64,000 bases of DNA from positions 1,798,001 through 1,862,000 of the forward strand of contig JAKULF010000009.1 of assembly GCA_022661535.1 (NCBI GenBank), written 5' to 3'. This DNA is from Eutypa lata (Eukaryota > Ascomycota > Sordariomycetes > Xylariales > Diatrypaceae). The notes under the pieces are model-generated. The model did no database searches. It had not been told where the DNA came from and was given only the letters and a program-made list of their open reading frames with translations. The translations under genes were made by a program, and so were the position numbers. Positions 10,767 through 23,582 of the stretch are shown here, piece by piece (positions within the stretch are counted from its first letter, which is position 1; every line of letters starts with the position of its first letter).

Positions 10767-13763
10767 GAAAACGAAAAACGAAAAAGTAATAATAATAAAA
10801 GCAAAAATAAAAATAAAGATAAAGTTATTAATAATAATAACGATTATAATAATTACGATTACTTAATTAAACTTAATAATTTAATAATTTTTATTGAATT
10901 TAAAAATATATATAAAGGTTTTATTTTTTTAATTATCGCTTTTATAAAACGAAATATATTAAAAAAATTACTTAAATAATATAATAAATTAACTTTTAAT
11001 GTTATATATTAATAAGTTAAATTAAAAAGCGTTATAACCTTAATTTTTATTAAGCAAAAAAGCGTTAAAAACGAAAAAAATATTAAAAAAGTCGTATAAA
11101 AAAGCGTTTTAAACGTTACGATTATTATTTATTAAGTAATAATTCTTTAAATACACTTTATAAATAATACGAAAAATTAATTATTATAAAATAATAATTT
11201 AAATATTAACATTATTAATAATTTTAACGATTTAATTAAAAAAACGATTAAAAGTATTAAATAAAGTCGTTTTATTATTAATATTAAAATAAGTTTTATT
11301 TACGCTTCGGTTATTAATATTATTATATAATAATTAATTAAATTTAATAAATTTTATTTAAACTTAATAATATCGTATACTTTAATTATTAAAAAGTTTT
11401 CGTTTAAAATACTTTTTAACAAAATATAATATAAAAAAAACAATTATTTAAATTATAATATTTTAAAATTATTAAATAAAAAAGCTTTTACGATAATTAA
11501 TATAAAAAAATAAAAGTTTTTATTATAAACTTTTAATATATTTAAACTTAAAATTAATAATAATAAATAAAAATATGTATTAAAAAGTAATAATAATAAA
11601 TTAATTGTTTTTTAATATATAATATTTAAGTTTAATAATAACGAAAAAGTTATAATAAGCGAAAATATTATAAAAAAAATCATTTTATAACATCGTTAAC
11701 TTTATTACTTTAATATTAAACGCTTAATTTAAATTATTAAACGATTTTATAATATAAATTTTAAATTTAAAAATATTAAAGCTTTACTTTATACGGCTTA
11801 TAATATAATAAAAATGAAAAAATTTTTATTAAAAAACGCTTAAAAAAAATTAATTTATATAAGCGAGATTATATAATACGATATAAGTATAATATAACTC
11901 GTATTATTACGTAATAACTTATATTATAATTTAATAATTAAAGATTATAATTAATATCGTAATATAAAGTTAATAAAAACTAAAAACGATATTTAATAAT
12001 ATTTACGAAGTTATATTAAAAAAATAATTTAATATTTTATTAATTAACTTTTCGACGAAAATAATAAAAAAAAGATAATTTAAATTTTAAAATTAAATAA
12101 TAAACGAAAATTCGATATATTTAAAATAAACGAATTTTATAAAAAATATAATATTAAATTTCGATTATTATTACTTTATAATTAATATTAAAATAAAGTT
12201 ATAAAACGTATTATCGAATTTATATAAAACGAAGTTAAAGCTTACGTAATTTAAATAAAAATCTTTATATACTTTTAAAATTACGTTATAAAAGTAATTA
12301 TTAAAATAATTAATAAAATAAGTTAATTATTAATTAAAAGTATAACTTTTATAAAAATTTATTAAAAAGGTTTAAATCTTAACGATAATTATTTATTTTA
12401 TTACGAATATTTATATATTTTAAAGTTATATTACGTTATATTTATCGATTAAAAAAAAAAAGTTTAATTTAAGAAATTAATTAATTAAAATATAAAAAGC
12501 ATTTTTTTAAAATATAAAAAAAAAAGCAATTATATTATATAATTAATAAAAAAAAAACGTTTTTTTATAACTTTTTATATTATAATATATAAAAACTTTA
12601 CGAAATTAAATGTTTTTTTTAATTTAAAAGATATTATTTAATTACTTTTAAAATAAATTTAAAAGCGACTTCGTTATTAAATTAATAAAAAAAATAAATA
12701 AAAAATTAATATTTAAAACGATAATAATAACGTTATATTCGATAACGAAACAAATAAAGAAAATAAAAAATAACTTATTAAACGTAAACGTAATTATTCG
12801 AAAAAAATAATTTTTAAACTTTATATATATAACGTTTTCGAAAAATACTTTAAAATTATAATTAAATTATATCGAATACGATTTATTTAAAAAAGCGAAA
12901 ATATTAATAAATATAATTTTAAATTTGATTTTATTAATAATAATATCGTAAACGATTAAAAACACGAATTTATAAACTTTAATAACGTTTTTAAAATAAT
13001 AATATAAGTTTACTTTTATATATAAATAATGTTTTTATTCGAAAAAAAACGATACGATATTTTCGAAAACTTTTACGAAATATTAAACTTTTTTAAGTAT
13101 TTAAAAATATATAAATTAATAACGATAATATTTAAAAATAATTCGTTATTAAAGAAAGTTTTAATAAACCTTAAAAAAAACTTATAAATAAAAATAATGT
13201 TTATAAAAATATAAAAAAACATCGATTAAAAATTATTTAAATTTACTTTATTAATCGAAATAATATATAAGTATTTAATAAATATTATATAAATATTACG
13301 AAAAAAATTTATATTAATAAATAACTTCGAAAAATTAAAAGCTTATATATATATAAAAAGATTTATATAACGAAAAAGTATTAATTATAACGAAATTATC
13401 GTAATTATAACTTAAGTTATATATTAACGAATTTTTATAACTTTTATAACTTTATACGATTAATATATTATATAAATAAACTTTATTATAACGTATTTTA
13501 ATAATAAATTAAAAAAGAAATTATTTATAAAAATGTTTTTATTATTAAAAAAATACTTTAATGTATATTTTAAAGAAAAGAAAAAATATAAATATAATTT
13601 AAGTTATATTATTTAATTAATAAACTTTTTATATAAATTTAAATAAATTAATATAACTTAATAAGTAAAAATTAAAGTTATTTTAAAATAATTAAGTTTT
13701 ATAATTTTAATATTAAACGATGTTATTTATTTAAATTTTAAAATAAATAATATTATAACTTTA

Positions 13764-13775
13764 TATATTAATGAT
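13764..13775 (+). other. reverse transcriptase active-site box remnant
   Basis: The frame reads Y-I-N-D followed by F-L-L, matching the Copia YVDD(F/L)LL box with two RIP-type transitions. It lies about 3.0 kb after the zinc knuckle and 0.65 kb before the RNase H motif, the expected Copia order. Confidence 0.7.
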
Positions 13776-14420
13776 TTCTTATTATTTAACGTAAATAAAA
13801 AACGTTTTATAAAACTTACGAAAGTTATTATTAAAATAATTATTATTAAAAATTTAAGCGAAATTAATTAGTTTTTAAATATTCGTATTATTAAGTTAAG
13901 TTTTATTAACGATATTCGCTTAAATTAATAATAATATATTAAAAGATCGCTTTAAATAATAAATATAAACGATATAAAATCGTTATTTATTTCGTTTATT
14001 TTAAATTATAAATAATATATAATTTAAAATTAAAAAATTATTATTAAAAATAAAACGTTTAAATATACGAATTTAATTAAAAGATTTAACTTTTTAAATT
14101 ATATAATTAAACTTAATACGGTTTATATAACGTTTATTTAAATTCGATTTATAAGTAATTCGTTATCGAAATATATAAATTATATTAAGCGTTTATTAAA
14201 ATATATAAATGATATTATAAATTTATCGATTTAATATTAAACTTTAAATAAAAAACATTTATATTATAAATATAACAACTTTAAATTATTCGAAATAATA
14301 AATTTTAATTACGATAATAACTTTAATTTAAATAAATTAATTACGAGTTATATATTTTATATAATAAAAGTTTTTATTATATAAATTTCGAAACTTTAAA
14401 CGGTTATTACTCGTTATATA

Positions 14421-14438
14421 ATGAAAGCCGAGTACGTA
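14421..14438 (+). other. Copia RNase H motif remnant
   Basis: The frame reads M-K-A-E-Y-V, matching the conserved (S/T)xEAEY(V/I) signature of Copia RNase H. The upstream segment, around 14340-14400, resembles the G-Y-x-F...W-x-S-K-x-Q stretch that precedes it in intact Copia proteins. Confidence 0.65.
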
Positions 14439-15402
14439 ATCTTAAATATAATAATAATAAAAGCAATTAATATTAAAAACTTTTTATAAAAACTTAATTT
14501 AATATTTAAAGAATTTATTACTTTATTAAAAAATAATATAAATATATTAAAAAAAATAAAAAAAATTATAATGTTTAAGAAAAAGCGTTATATTTAAATC
14601 GATTATTATTATATATGTTAAGAAATTAATAATAATTATATTAAAATTTAATATATTAAAACGAATAAAAATTTAATAAATAACTTTATTAAACTTTTTA
14701 ATCGAAAGATTTTTAACGAATTTATAACGAAGTTAAGCTTAAAATTAATTTAAAAATTATTTAAAAAATTAAAAAATATATTAATCGATAAATAAATTAA
14801 GTTAATTAAAATAATAAAAAAATAATATTTGTTAAACTTTCGTTATAAAAAAAAAAAATCGTTATTTTTTAAAACTTTATATTATCGCGATATTCTTTTT
14901 ACGATTATTATATTTATTTAACTTAAAGGCTTTTTTTTTTAACATTTAACTCGAAAGATTTAAAGTAACCTTTAAATTAATTTAACTTTTATTAAGTAAA
15001 CTCGTTTTTATCGGTTATTTTTCTTGGCATTTATAATGTATAATATAAAAAAAAAAATTAATAATTAATAACTTTTAATTAAAGTTTTTCGTTATTTTCG
15101 AGGTTAAAAATTTCGAACTTTATTTAATTTTATATAATTAATAACGTATCGATTAATAATATCGTAAGTTTTATATATAAAATTAAAGGATTTATTAATA
15201 AGTAATAATTTAATTAAACTTTAAGCGTATATATATAAATAAAGTTATTAACATTATAATATAAATAAAATTAATGATTAAATAATTAAATTACGAAAAT
15301 AAATATAAAAGTTAAAAGTTCGATTTTAATAAATTTATAATTTAATTTTTTAAGTTTTTTAAAGTTTTAAAAAAATTAATCGTTTATTAATGTAAAAAAG
15401 CG

Positions 15403-15617
15403 TATTAATAAATAAAATGCCTTAATAATAATTTATAATAATAATAAAAAATTAAACATCGAAAATATTTTAAAATATTACGTATAATACTTAAAGTATA
15501 AAGATTAATATATAATTCGAGTTTATAATTAAGTTAATATAAACTTTTTTAAATAATAATATATATTTTATTTTTCGAAAGTTATTTAAAACTAATATTT
15601 ATTCGCGTATTTTAATA
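15403..15617 (+). repeat. right LTR of the Copia element
   Basis: 215 bases, direct repeat of 8400-8614. It starts TATTAA and ends TTAATA, and is followed by the second copy of the ATTTA duplication. Confidence 0.85.
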
Positions 15618-15622
15618 ATTTA

Positions 15623-16775
15623 AAACTTATTTAAATAATAAACTTCGTAAATATTTTTAAAAATATATTATAATATATTTATAAAAATTTTTATTTTAAA
15701 ATAAATATAATTATATTATAAAATTATAATTAATAAATTTTTTCGTAATAATAATATTTTAATATTAAAAACGTTATTAAATTTAATAATTACGTTAAAT
15801 AAAAAATATATAAAAATATATATATAAATTATATTTAATAAAAAAAATAATAAAATATAAATAATATTAATATATAAATAAAATAATTATTTAAAATAAA
15901 TATATATTATTTATTATTATAATACGTTTTTAATTTATATATTTTATATAATTATTTATACGTTATTTTTAAATTATTTTAATTTATATAAATAAAATTA
16001 TATAATTATAAAATTTTTATTTTAAAAAATTATTATATTTAAAATATTATATTTATAAATATAATTAATAAAATTAATTATTTATTTAAAATTATAATAT
16101 TTTTAAAAATTAAAACTTAAATTATTAATTTTAATTTTTTAACTTTTAAATTTTTTTATAAAATTTTTTTTAAAATTTAATTATTTTCGTTTTTATTTTT
16201 TTATATATTATTTTTATTAAAATTAATTATATTTTATAACTTTATTTATTTTTTTTTAATTTAATAATTAAAAAATTTAAAAAATTCGTTAATTTTTTTA
16301 AAAACGTTTTTTTTCGTTTAAAAAGATTTAAATATATATAAATCTTTAAATTTAATATTTTTATTTCGATATAAAAAGTTATTAATTTTTTTTTTAACGT
16401 TTATATTATTATTACGTTTTTTTAAAATATAAAACGCGAATTTTAAAGCTTTAAATTTAATTAATACGTATTTTATATTTTTTTTATTTATAATTTAAAA
16501 AGTTAAAAAATTTTTTTTAATATTTATAAATCGTTAATTTATTTTTTAAATTATATAATGCTTTTATTAATTTTTTTTTTATTAATATAAAATAAAATAA
16601 AATATATTTTATTTTTTAATTACGCGTTATAATATAAATTCGTTTTTAACGTTTATTTCGATATAAATAAATCGAAATTTACGATTATAATTTATATTTA
16701 AAGTTTAAAGTAAAAATATCAAAAATTCGTTAAGTTAAGTAAAAGAAAAGTAAAAAGGTAAGATTAAATATAAGT
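15623..16775. repeat. AT-rich RIP-mutated flank, right
   Basis: Same composition as the left flank, with C and G largely confined to CG dinucleotides, ending abruptly near 16775 where normal composition returns. Possibly the other half of an older repeat interrupted by the Copia insertion. No surviving reading frame. Confidence 0.7.
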
Positions 16776-17178
16776 CCTTTAGAATGTTGCAAATAAGGGG
16801 CTAGTGCATTAGGTAATCGCCCCCCTTTAATTTGTCGAAAGCACCAACGCGACCCAAAATTCTAGACTACGTATGCTGGGTTCACTAATTTCGAGCCGTA
16901 ACAAACGAATGGAGAAAAAGATGTAACCGTCAAAGATCTCTTGTTCACTTTTTGTGGCCAGCATTAGTGTCGGGGTTTAAAATAAAACAGTAATCTATCC
17001 AAATATTTTTCCTTTCTAGCATTGTAGAGTGATATACAATGAATATGGTGCAAGTCTGGTGTTGTATCTGACAAGAAGAGCAACGCCATTGTGGCACGAA
17101 AGCTCCAATTGATGTAATGGCTATCTAGTAGTCTACGACTCCAGCAACTCCTATAGAAATGCCATGACTGCAACTATC
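16776..17178. other. intergenic, 3' of ILS1
   Basis: Normal composition and no supportable gene. Short buffer between the RIP block and an essential gene. Confidence 0.5.
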
Positions 17179-20100
17179 TTAGACTTTAACTAAGCGTAGT
17201 AATAATGACAAACTCCCCATTGCCTGTTCCTCTTCCATAATCAGATTATCTATAGGTCCAATATCTTGAACGTGTTCCACCTGTCCTCTGAGAGACTGCG
17301 TAAATAATGAATGTCTCGACGACACAAGCGCCGGAACATCAATCTCTTCGGGATTTGTGCGGACACTATACTGAACAGCAACATCATCAGTCGGTGTTAA
17401 ACCCGCCTTCTTTCGCAACTTTTGAATCCTGCTAAGAATATCACGAGCCAGCCCTTCCTCCGTTAAGTCCGGATAGATGGTCGCGTCAAGCAAGACGATC
17501 ATGTCATCAGCGAAACCAGGCTCCCACTTTGACTCTTCTTCAGCCATATTCGACCGATCCTTTCTGAGGACACGGATGATGGTGAGGTCACCTTCTCCTA
17601 GTTCTATACCACCGACTGTGATTTTCTTCTCTAGCGAGTAGCTTCGTAGTTCTTCTTGAGACAGCTTAGGTAGAGCGTCACGGACGACCTTGACATTTTT
17701 CTTCAGTTTCTTTCCTAGCACCGGCCAGTCGACCTTCGCTTCCAGTTGGATGTTATAATCACGCTCGTTGCTAGTTACGATGACTTCCCTGACGTTCAAT
17801 TCTTCCAGAATGTAATTCTTCAGAGACTCCACGTCCGCGGTGATGTGAGGATCTGCAATGACAACGAGGGTACGAAGAGGCGTCTTGAGGGTGACATTGC
17901 ACAAATCTCTTGCCGTTCTTCCGAGCTGAATTGCTTTTTGCATTGAGGATAGTTTTCTTTCTACTTCCTCGTTCATAAGCGAGTCCTGAACGGTTGGAAA
18001 AGGCAAGAAATGTACACTCCTCGAATCTTCAAACCTTGACAGATCCCCTAGGTGTGGTTTCAAGAGCCCGTATATATGCTCCGTTATAAACGGAGTGAAG
18101 GGAGCTAGTGCCCGGACGATTGTGAAAAGAACCTCGAGCAAAGTGTTCAAAGCCGCAGTGGTGTCATCAAGTCCAAGACCTGCACCTCCCTTCAGTCTCT
18201 TCCGGTTGAAACGGATGTACCAGTTTGTTAGATTGTCGATAACATGGAGCAAACGTGGAACGACGGTGTAGAGTCGGTACCCTGTAGCGTAGTCAGAATA
18301 CTACTCAGTGAAGGAAGCTCCATTGTGGACATTGTGGTAGCTTACCTAGCATTTCTTGGTCCATGTATCGCAATAAACTCTGACAGTCCGCCAAAATCCA
18401 TCTATCCATGATGTTGGACAACTTTTCGGCATCGAGTGACGAAGTGAAACCCTGCCCCGTAGTCTTGGTATACAAGGCCGCTTGTTCGGAAAAGAAGCGA
18501 TAGCTATTCCATAAGGGAAGCATTACCCGGGACACAATGTCTCTCACATCTGCTTCTTTGAAGCGAATAGGCTCTGCGCGGACGACAGGTGAATTGATCA
18601 GGTACAAGCGGAGAGCATCTGAACCATATTTGTTCATTATCTCTGAAGGATCTGGATAGTTTTTCAGCCTCTTGGACATTTTCTTGCCGTCTTCAGCAAG
18701 GACAATTCCATTAACGATGCAATTCTTGAAGGGGGACGTTTGGAAAAGGTGGTTGCCTAGCACAGTCAATGTGTAGAACCAACCACGGGTCTGATCTAGA
18801 CCTTCGGCAATGAAGTCTGCGGGGAACAGGTTCTCTTGGAATTGATCGGCATTCTCGAAAGGAAAATGTCTTGACGCGTATGGCATACTGCCAGATTCGA
18901 ACCTTTTCGCCAATTAGCTAAGTCAACCATACCATCATAGTAATTAAGGACATACCAGCAGTCAAATATTTCGTCAATCCGATGCAGAACGCCTTTTCCT
19001 TGACGAGAAGGGATGGTGATTGGGTCGACCTTGTCCCGATGAATATCTGTAAGGTCCCCAGTATATCCACTCAGTTCTTTGAGTTCTGCGATACTACCCA
19101 CACAGACGACTTCCTCATAGTCGTCGCTAACCCAGAGAGGGATGGGGGTACCCCAGTAGCGATTTCTTGAGACGTTCCAATCGTGTGCGTTGGCGACCCA
19201 AGTAGCAAATCGCTTTTCTTTCGCGAACTGGGGAACCCAGTTAGTTTGTTCGAGATTTTCCAGCATTGCTGGTGTGTGATCCGCTACGCGGATGAACCAA
19301 GAAGACACCGCTTTTCGAATAAGCTGCGTGTCGGACCTCCAGCAGAACTTGTCTACATGGAGGGTTTGGCTTTCGACGAGCAGTCGGCCTGTCTGTCGCA
19401 AATCCTTCAGTATTGCCTTATCTGCAATCTTGACATGCTGTCCGGCATAGTCAGTAACTTCTGAGGTGAAACATCCTTTGTCGTCAACTGGACATGGTGG
19501 TAACCGCTCTGGGCTAATGAAGCCAGCAGCTACTGTGGCATCATAATCTTCTTGACCAAACCCTGGAGCTTGGTGTACAAGACCAGTGCCTTCGCCAGCC
19601 TCCACATAGTCGGCTCCAATGACCTGGAAGCAGTCGGAGTACTTCTCAGTGAAGTACTGGAAAAGAGGTTCATACTTCCAACCAATCATGTCCTTTCCCA
19701 AAATCTTCTGAATGATCTTGTACTTAGCCTTTTTAGGATTTTTGAAGACACTTCCCAATCCAGACTCTAGAAGAATGAAATGGCGTTGGCTTGTCTCGTC
19801 AATGATTTTCACGTATTCAAAGTCGGGGTGTACTGCAATAAACAAGTTTGATGGTAGTGTCCAAGGCGTGGTCGTGTAGATGAGAAGCGAAGTATTCTCC
19901 TGACTCTCAATGCCAACGACTGGAAATGATACTATTATTGCAGGATCTTGAGTAGACTTTTCGTTTTGCTTCGCTTCCATTTGGCTGAGGGGTGTGCAGA
20001 GTGCAGTCGAAAAGGGCATGATTTGGTATGCCCGGTACACCAGGCCCTTGTCGAAGAGCTGTTTGAAGACCCACCAACATGACTCCATGAACGTGAAATC

Positions 20101-20655
20101 CATCGTCTGTAGGTGATCTGATCAGTATCTACCCAACGCGAGGTTCAGCTTCCGACTAAGTATGGCGTACCTTGTAATCGTTGTCAAAATCGATCCAGCG
20201 ACCCAAGCGTTCGATGGTGTTCCTCCACTCCACGGCATACGTCATAACAATGGCTCGGCATTCCGCGTTGTATTTCTCGATACCCATCTTCATGACAGCG
20301 TCCCTACCGGATATTCCAAGTTTCTTATCGATCTCGTATTCAATCGGTAGGCCATGAGTATCCCATCCGAAGCGTCGGACGACATGATAACCCTTCATAG
20401 ACCAGTATCGAGGTATAATATCTTTAATCGTGGATGCGAGGAGATGACCATAATGGGGAAGACCTATAGATGGGATGTTATAAATTTGCATCCAAACCAC
20501 AAACATATTTTATACATACCGGTTGCAAACGGTGGCCCATCATAGAAATTATACCGTTTTCCGGGTTCCGTCAAACGGAGCTGGGTTTGGAAGGCGTCTA
20601 CCTCCTTCCAGAAGGCGAGAACTTCCTCCTCGACTTTGGGGAAATTGATGCTCAT
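17179..20655 (-). CDS. ILS1: isoleucyl-tRNA synthetase, cytoplasmic
   Basis: Charges tRNA-Ile with isoleucine in the cytosol. Five exons (20655-20520, 20463-20171, 20106-18956, 18902-18346, 18281-17179) close in phase to 1079 residues, against 1072 in yeast Ils1. Class I signatures are intact: HIGH-type HYGH at residues 49-52 (context ATGLPHYGH, assembled across intron 1) and KMSKR at 601-605. Between them lie the editing (CP1) domain and the W-G-x-P-I-P-L-W stretch, and a tRNA anticodon-binding domain follows from about 700. The C-terminal 300 residues include the V-R-E-V segment typical of eukaryotic cytosolic enzymes. The gene is essential, and its 3' end lies only 0.4 kb from the RIP-mutated block without visible damage. 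Confidence 0.96.
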
Positions 20656-22633
20656 TGCGGATGTTTGTCAATGTCAGGTCAATGTTATTGCATCCGGAAG
20701 TATATTGACATTGATAATGGCTCAGGAGAAGTAGAGATGTTGGAATGGGTGAGTCACAAGCGCGGGGTCTGATTGAATTTTAGACAGGGCGGGGAGGATG
20801 GGGCAAAAGCGGGAGCTTACTTAGTACCTAAGATACCCGACTACATATAGTTAGGTACCTGCTTTTAAATTACCTTAGTATCTTACGACAAAAGTAACCT
20901 TTGATGAAGGATTATTAATATAGATAAGCCAAATATTAACATTAATAAGTTTAGCAATACTTTTATCCAGTAATTCTTGAGATAAAGAAAGAAAAAAGTA
21001 AGAAGGAAAAAGAAACGGCAGTTGGGCTTTGCGTATAAAAAGGGACCGTAATTTACAAGATCGGGCATAACTAATTACTACATGTAAGTTATAGTTAATG
21101 GCTAGGTAGTTAAATAATCCTTCCTCAGGACTCATATATGCATTAAGCAGCTAAGTTGTCTCAATCAATGTTTACCCCGCTAGTACAAAGTACATCTGAA
21201 GCGGCATAATTACATATGCAGTGATTTTAGTTATGTGTTTTAAAAACTTATGTAGCATATATACAGTTTTCATAAAGTCCTGTCCATAGGTCTGTAGTTG
21301 ACTGGTATAAAATAATTAATCCAACTAGCAATATTTATAGCAATAAATATATTTGTCCCAATTACTCTATTCCCAGCCAAAGGTAACCAGTATCTTTCTT
21401 TATTGTTTATTGCCTAAGAAAGTAGCCCAATACCTTAGGTAGGTGCTTTGTATATGTAAAATAAAAAAATAATAACTTGCATGTCACTTAGCATAACCAC
21501 AGGTAGGTAGTCTGTAACTACCTATATAATCGAATTACCTAGGTAGGGTGCAAACAGCTTAATCATACATGTTAATATGTCACATATACTGATCTTAAAT
21601 TATTGATACAGGGCCAGAATGGCTCAAGTGATTTGTGAACTATTCCAGTACGATAGCTGAGGCCACTCCCGGGATGATCTAACTTCAGGGGCTTTATTAT
21701 ATTTCAAGAATCTCGTTTCCACAGCACTGTCTTATAAAGTCATCGCAAGCTGCAGTATTAATATAATTAGGAAGGTTGGTGGGTATTATCACTTGATAGT
21801 AGTCTTATTAAGATGTCAAGCCAGTGGAGGAAAACTAAAGACAGAGAAAACTGGGTTATAGGTTGAATAAAAAGCAATCTATATCTAAGGAAGTTACCGT
21901 ATAAGCTACAACTTTGGTAAAGCTTTTGGCAACATGTATCAAGGCCTACATGAGAAAAGAAGATGCCACCTAGAAAATATCTAAGGGGGTGGTTGTAGAA
22001 TTTTGTACATGAACAATTACTGAACCCTTCAACCTGTTTAGACACCTTAGTGTCCTCCTTTGTGAAGCTCTTCTTGCTCCATCTTGGACCTGGGGAATTA
22101 TTCGATATTATATGTTCTGTATAGCGTTGTCATAGAGTAACAAGATAGAAACACCCGTAGTGTTAACTTCAACCAACAAATAGCCATCTCTAGATTCTAG
22201 TCCGGTTAGCCTGTGCTGCGAGTTTGAATATTTACTAAATGCAAATGCTTAGCTATTTCTTGTGTGTTAACGGTTAAAACATTACCAACAATGCTGGGTA
22301 ATTTATTTTCTATCAAGGGGACAAACCACCATTCTGTTTCCCATAGAAGACAGTCACATCACTTACTTTAGGTCAAGGTATCCTTCTATGTTTTCACCTA
22401 ACAGCTAGTTTCTCTCTTTCCTTGCAATCGAAGGATAGTGTCAAATGCCTAGCCTAGCCGTCTTAGAAGGGCAGAAATACATATCAGAAGAGACAAACGT
22501 CGTCAGTGTAAGTCAGTGTCCATATAACAAATGTCATCAACGTCAATCCTACCAAACAACACATATTCCAAACGAAGGACATAACATCCTCGTACCCATC
22601 ACCCATAACCCATCACCACCCGAACACCAATCA
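20656..22633. other. 2 kb AT-leaning intergenic region
   Basis: No supportable gene. It contains several copies of the recurrent AGGTAGGT/ACCTAGGT motif (for example 21537-21544) and many short AT-rich runs. Confidence 0.5.
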
Positions 22634-22997
22634 CTACGTCTTACTAGCAATAATAGCCTGCGCTAACGCCGTAACAGGAGAAGGATCCATAACAGTACGA
22701 AGCTCGATAGCCTCAAACCCACCACTTCCATCCCCACGCAACCGCAACTCGACAACGCTAAACTCCTTAACCCTAGCTTCATGGGCCATCGGATCCCCTT
22801 AAACACCGTCGTGCTAGTAGATTCATACAGCACAGTCCTCCTCCCAGCACCGCCACCTGCAGCGTCGATGGAGCCAACATCCCAGGCGGCATGAACCTCG
22901 GGCTCGAACCGTCCCGTGTCATTCTATCCGGCATACCTATCTAGTTGGTAAAGCGTCACCAAACGTAGGGATGATCTGTTGGGGTTAATGCCAGTTC
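22634..22997 (-). pseudogene. decayed gene fragment, family not recognised
   Basis: On the minus strand, coding-like sequence can be followed in pieces: E-L-A-L-T-P-T-D-H-P-Y-V-W, then L-Y-Q-L-D-R-Y-A-G, an in-frame TAG near 22925, then F-E-P-E-V-H-A-A-W-D-V-G-S, then a frame change near 22800 into D-P-M-A-H-E-A-R-V-K-E-F and a C-terminal part ending at a TAG at 22634. The pieces lie in order and read as one former protein broken by at least one stop and one or two frameshifts. The pattern (aromatic-rich, then a beta-rich tail) could be an NTF2/SnoaL-like fold, but that is a guess. Base composition matches genes, not the RIP block, so loss was by ordinary decay. Confidence 0.5.
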
Positions 22998-23582
22998 AAT
23001 TGCAGTTGTCACTCAGATTGATTAACCCGAGCAGAGTTTCCTTCCCCTTTAATGTGTGATCATCCATCCCATTCCCATGGGGCCATTATTCTTAAGATTT
23101 CTAGAACAACGGACAGATGATAAGTCTCTTAGCCGGCCGGCCCTAGGCGTTATTTTCAATTTGTAGTTGTACATCCGAATGTGAACAACTGCGGCTCTCT
23201 GTCTTAAAAAAATGACATATCTTGTAGAGAGCTGAGACTCTTAACATCCCATCATTCATAAATGAACAGAGGTAGCAAGGAGTTCTGAAATATTCATAGA
23301 GTAGAATTTTATGTGAATTTATTTTTATTTTTACCCCAGCCACAGCGTCCCAATACTCATGGACTATGCCATATATCCGCAGACTACTCCTGCTCTTGAA
23401 TTACACAATTCACAATCCATTGACGGGTACAACAACACACTCAACATCTCATATAATCTCATAATTTCATCACACCCCAAGAACAACAACAACAACAGCC
23501 GTCTTCCATCGTCCTCTGGAATCTATCAAAGCATAGCCCTCCCCTTCTCCATTACATGCTGGTGATGCTCATCGCCGACGAG
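22998..23582. other. intergenic, 3' of PRD1
   Basis: No supportable gene. It presumably holds the 3' untranslated region of the M3 peptidase and, toward the left, lost 5' parts of the pseudogene. Confidence 0.45.

Larger units (their letters stand above)
8400..15617 (+). mobile_element. Copia-type LTR retrotransposon, RIP-inactivated
   Basis: A 7.2 kb element bounded by two 215-base direct repeats and flanked by the same 5 bases (ATTTA at 8395-8399 and 15618-15622), read as the target-site duplication. Inside, on the + strand and in this order, are remains of a retroviral-type zinc knuckle (10725), a reverse transcriptase active-site box (13764) and a Copia-type RNase H motif (14421). Integrase would lie between the knuckle and the reverse transcriptase, and the absence of any integrase-like stretch after RNase H supports Copia rather than Gypsy. 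Nearly every C and G outside CG dinucleotides has been lost, leaving stops throughout; the element cannot be expressed. A purine run just before the right LTR (15392-15402) fits the polypurine tract. Confidence 0.85.
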
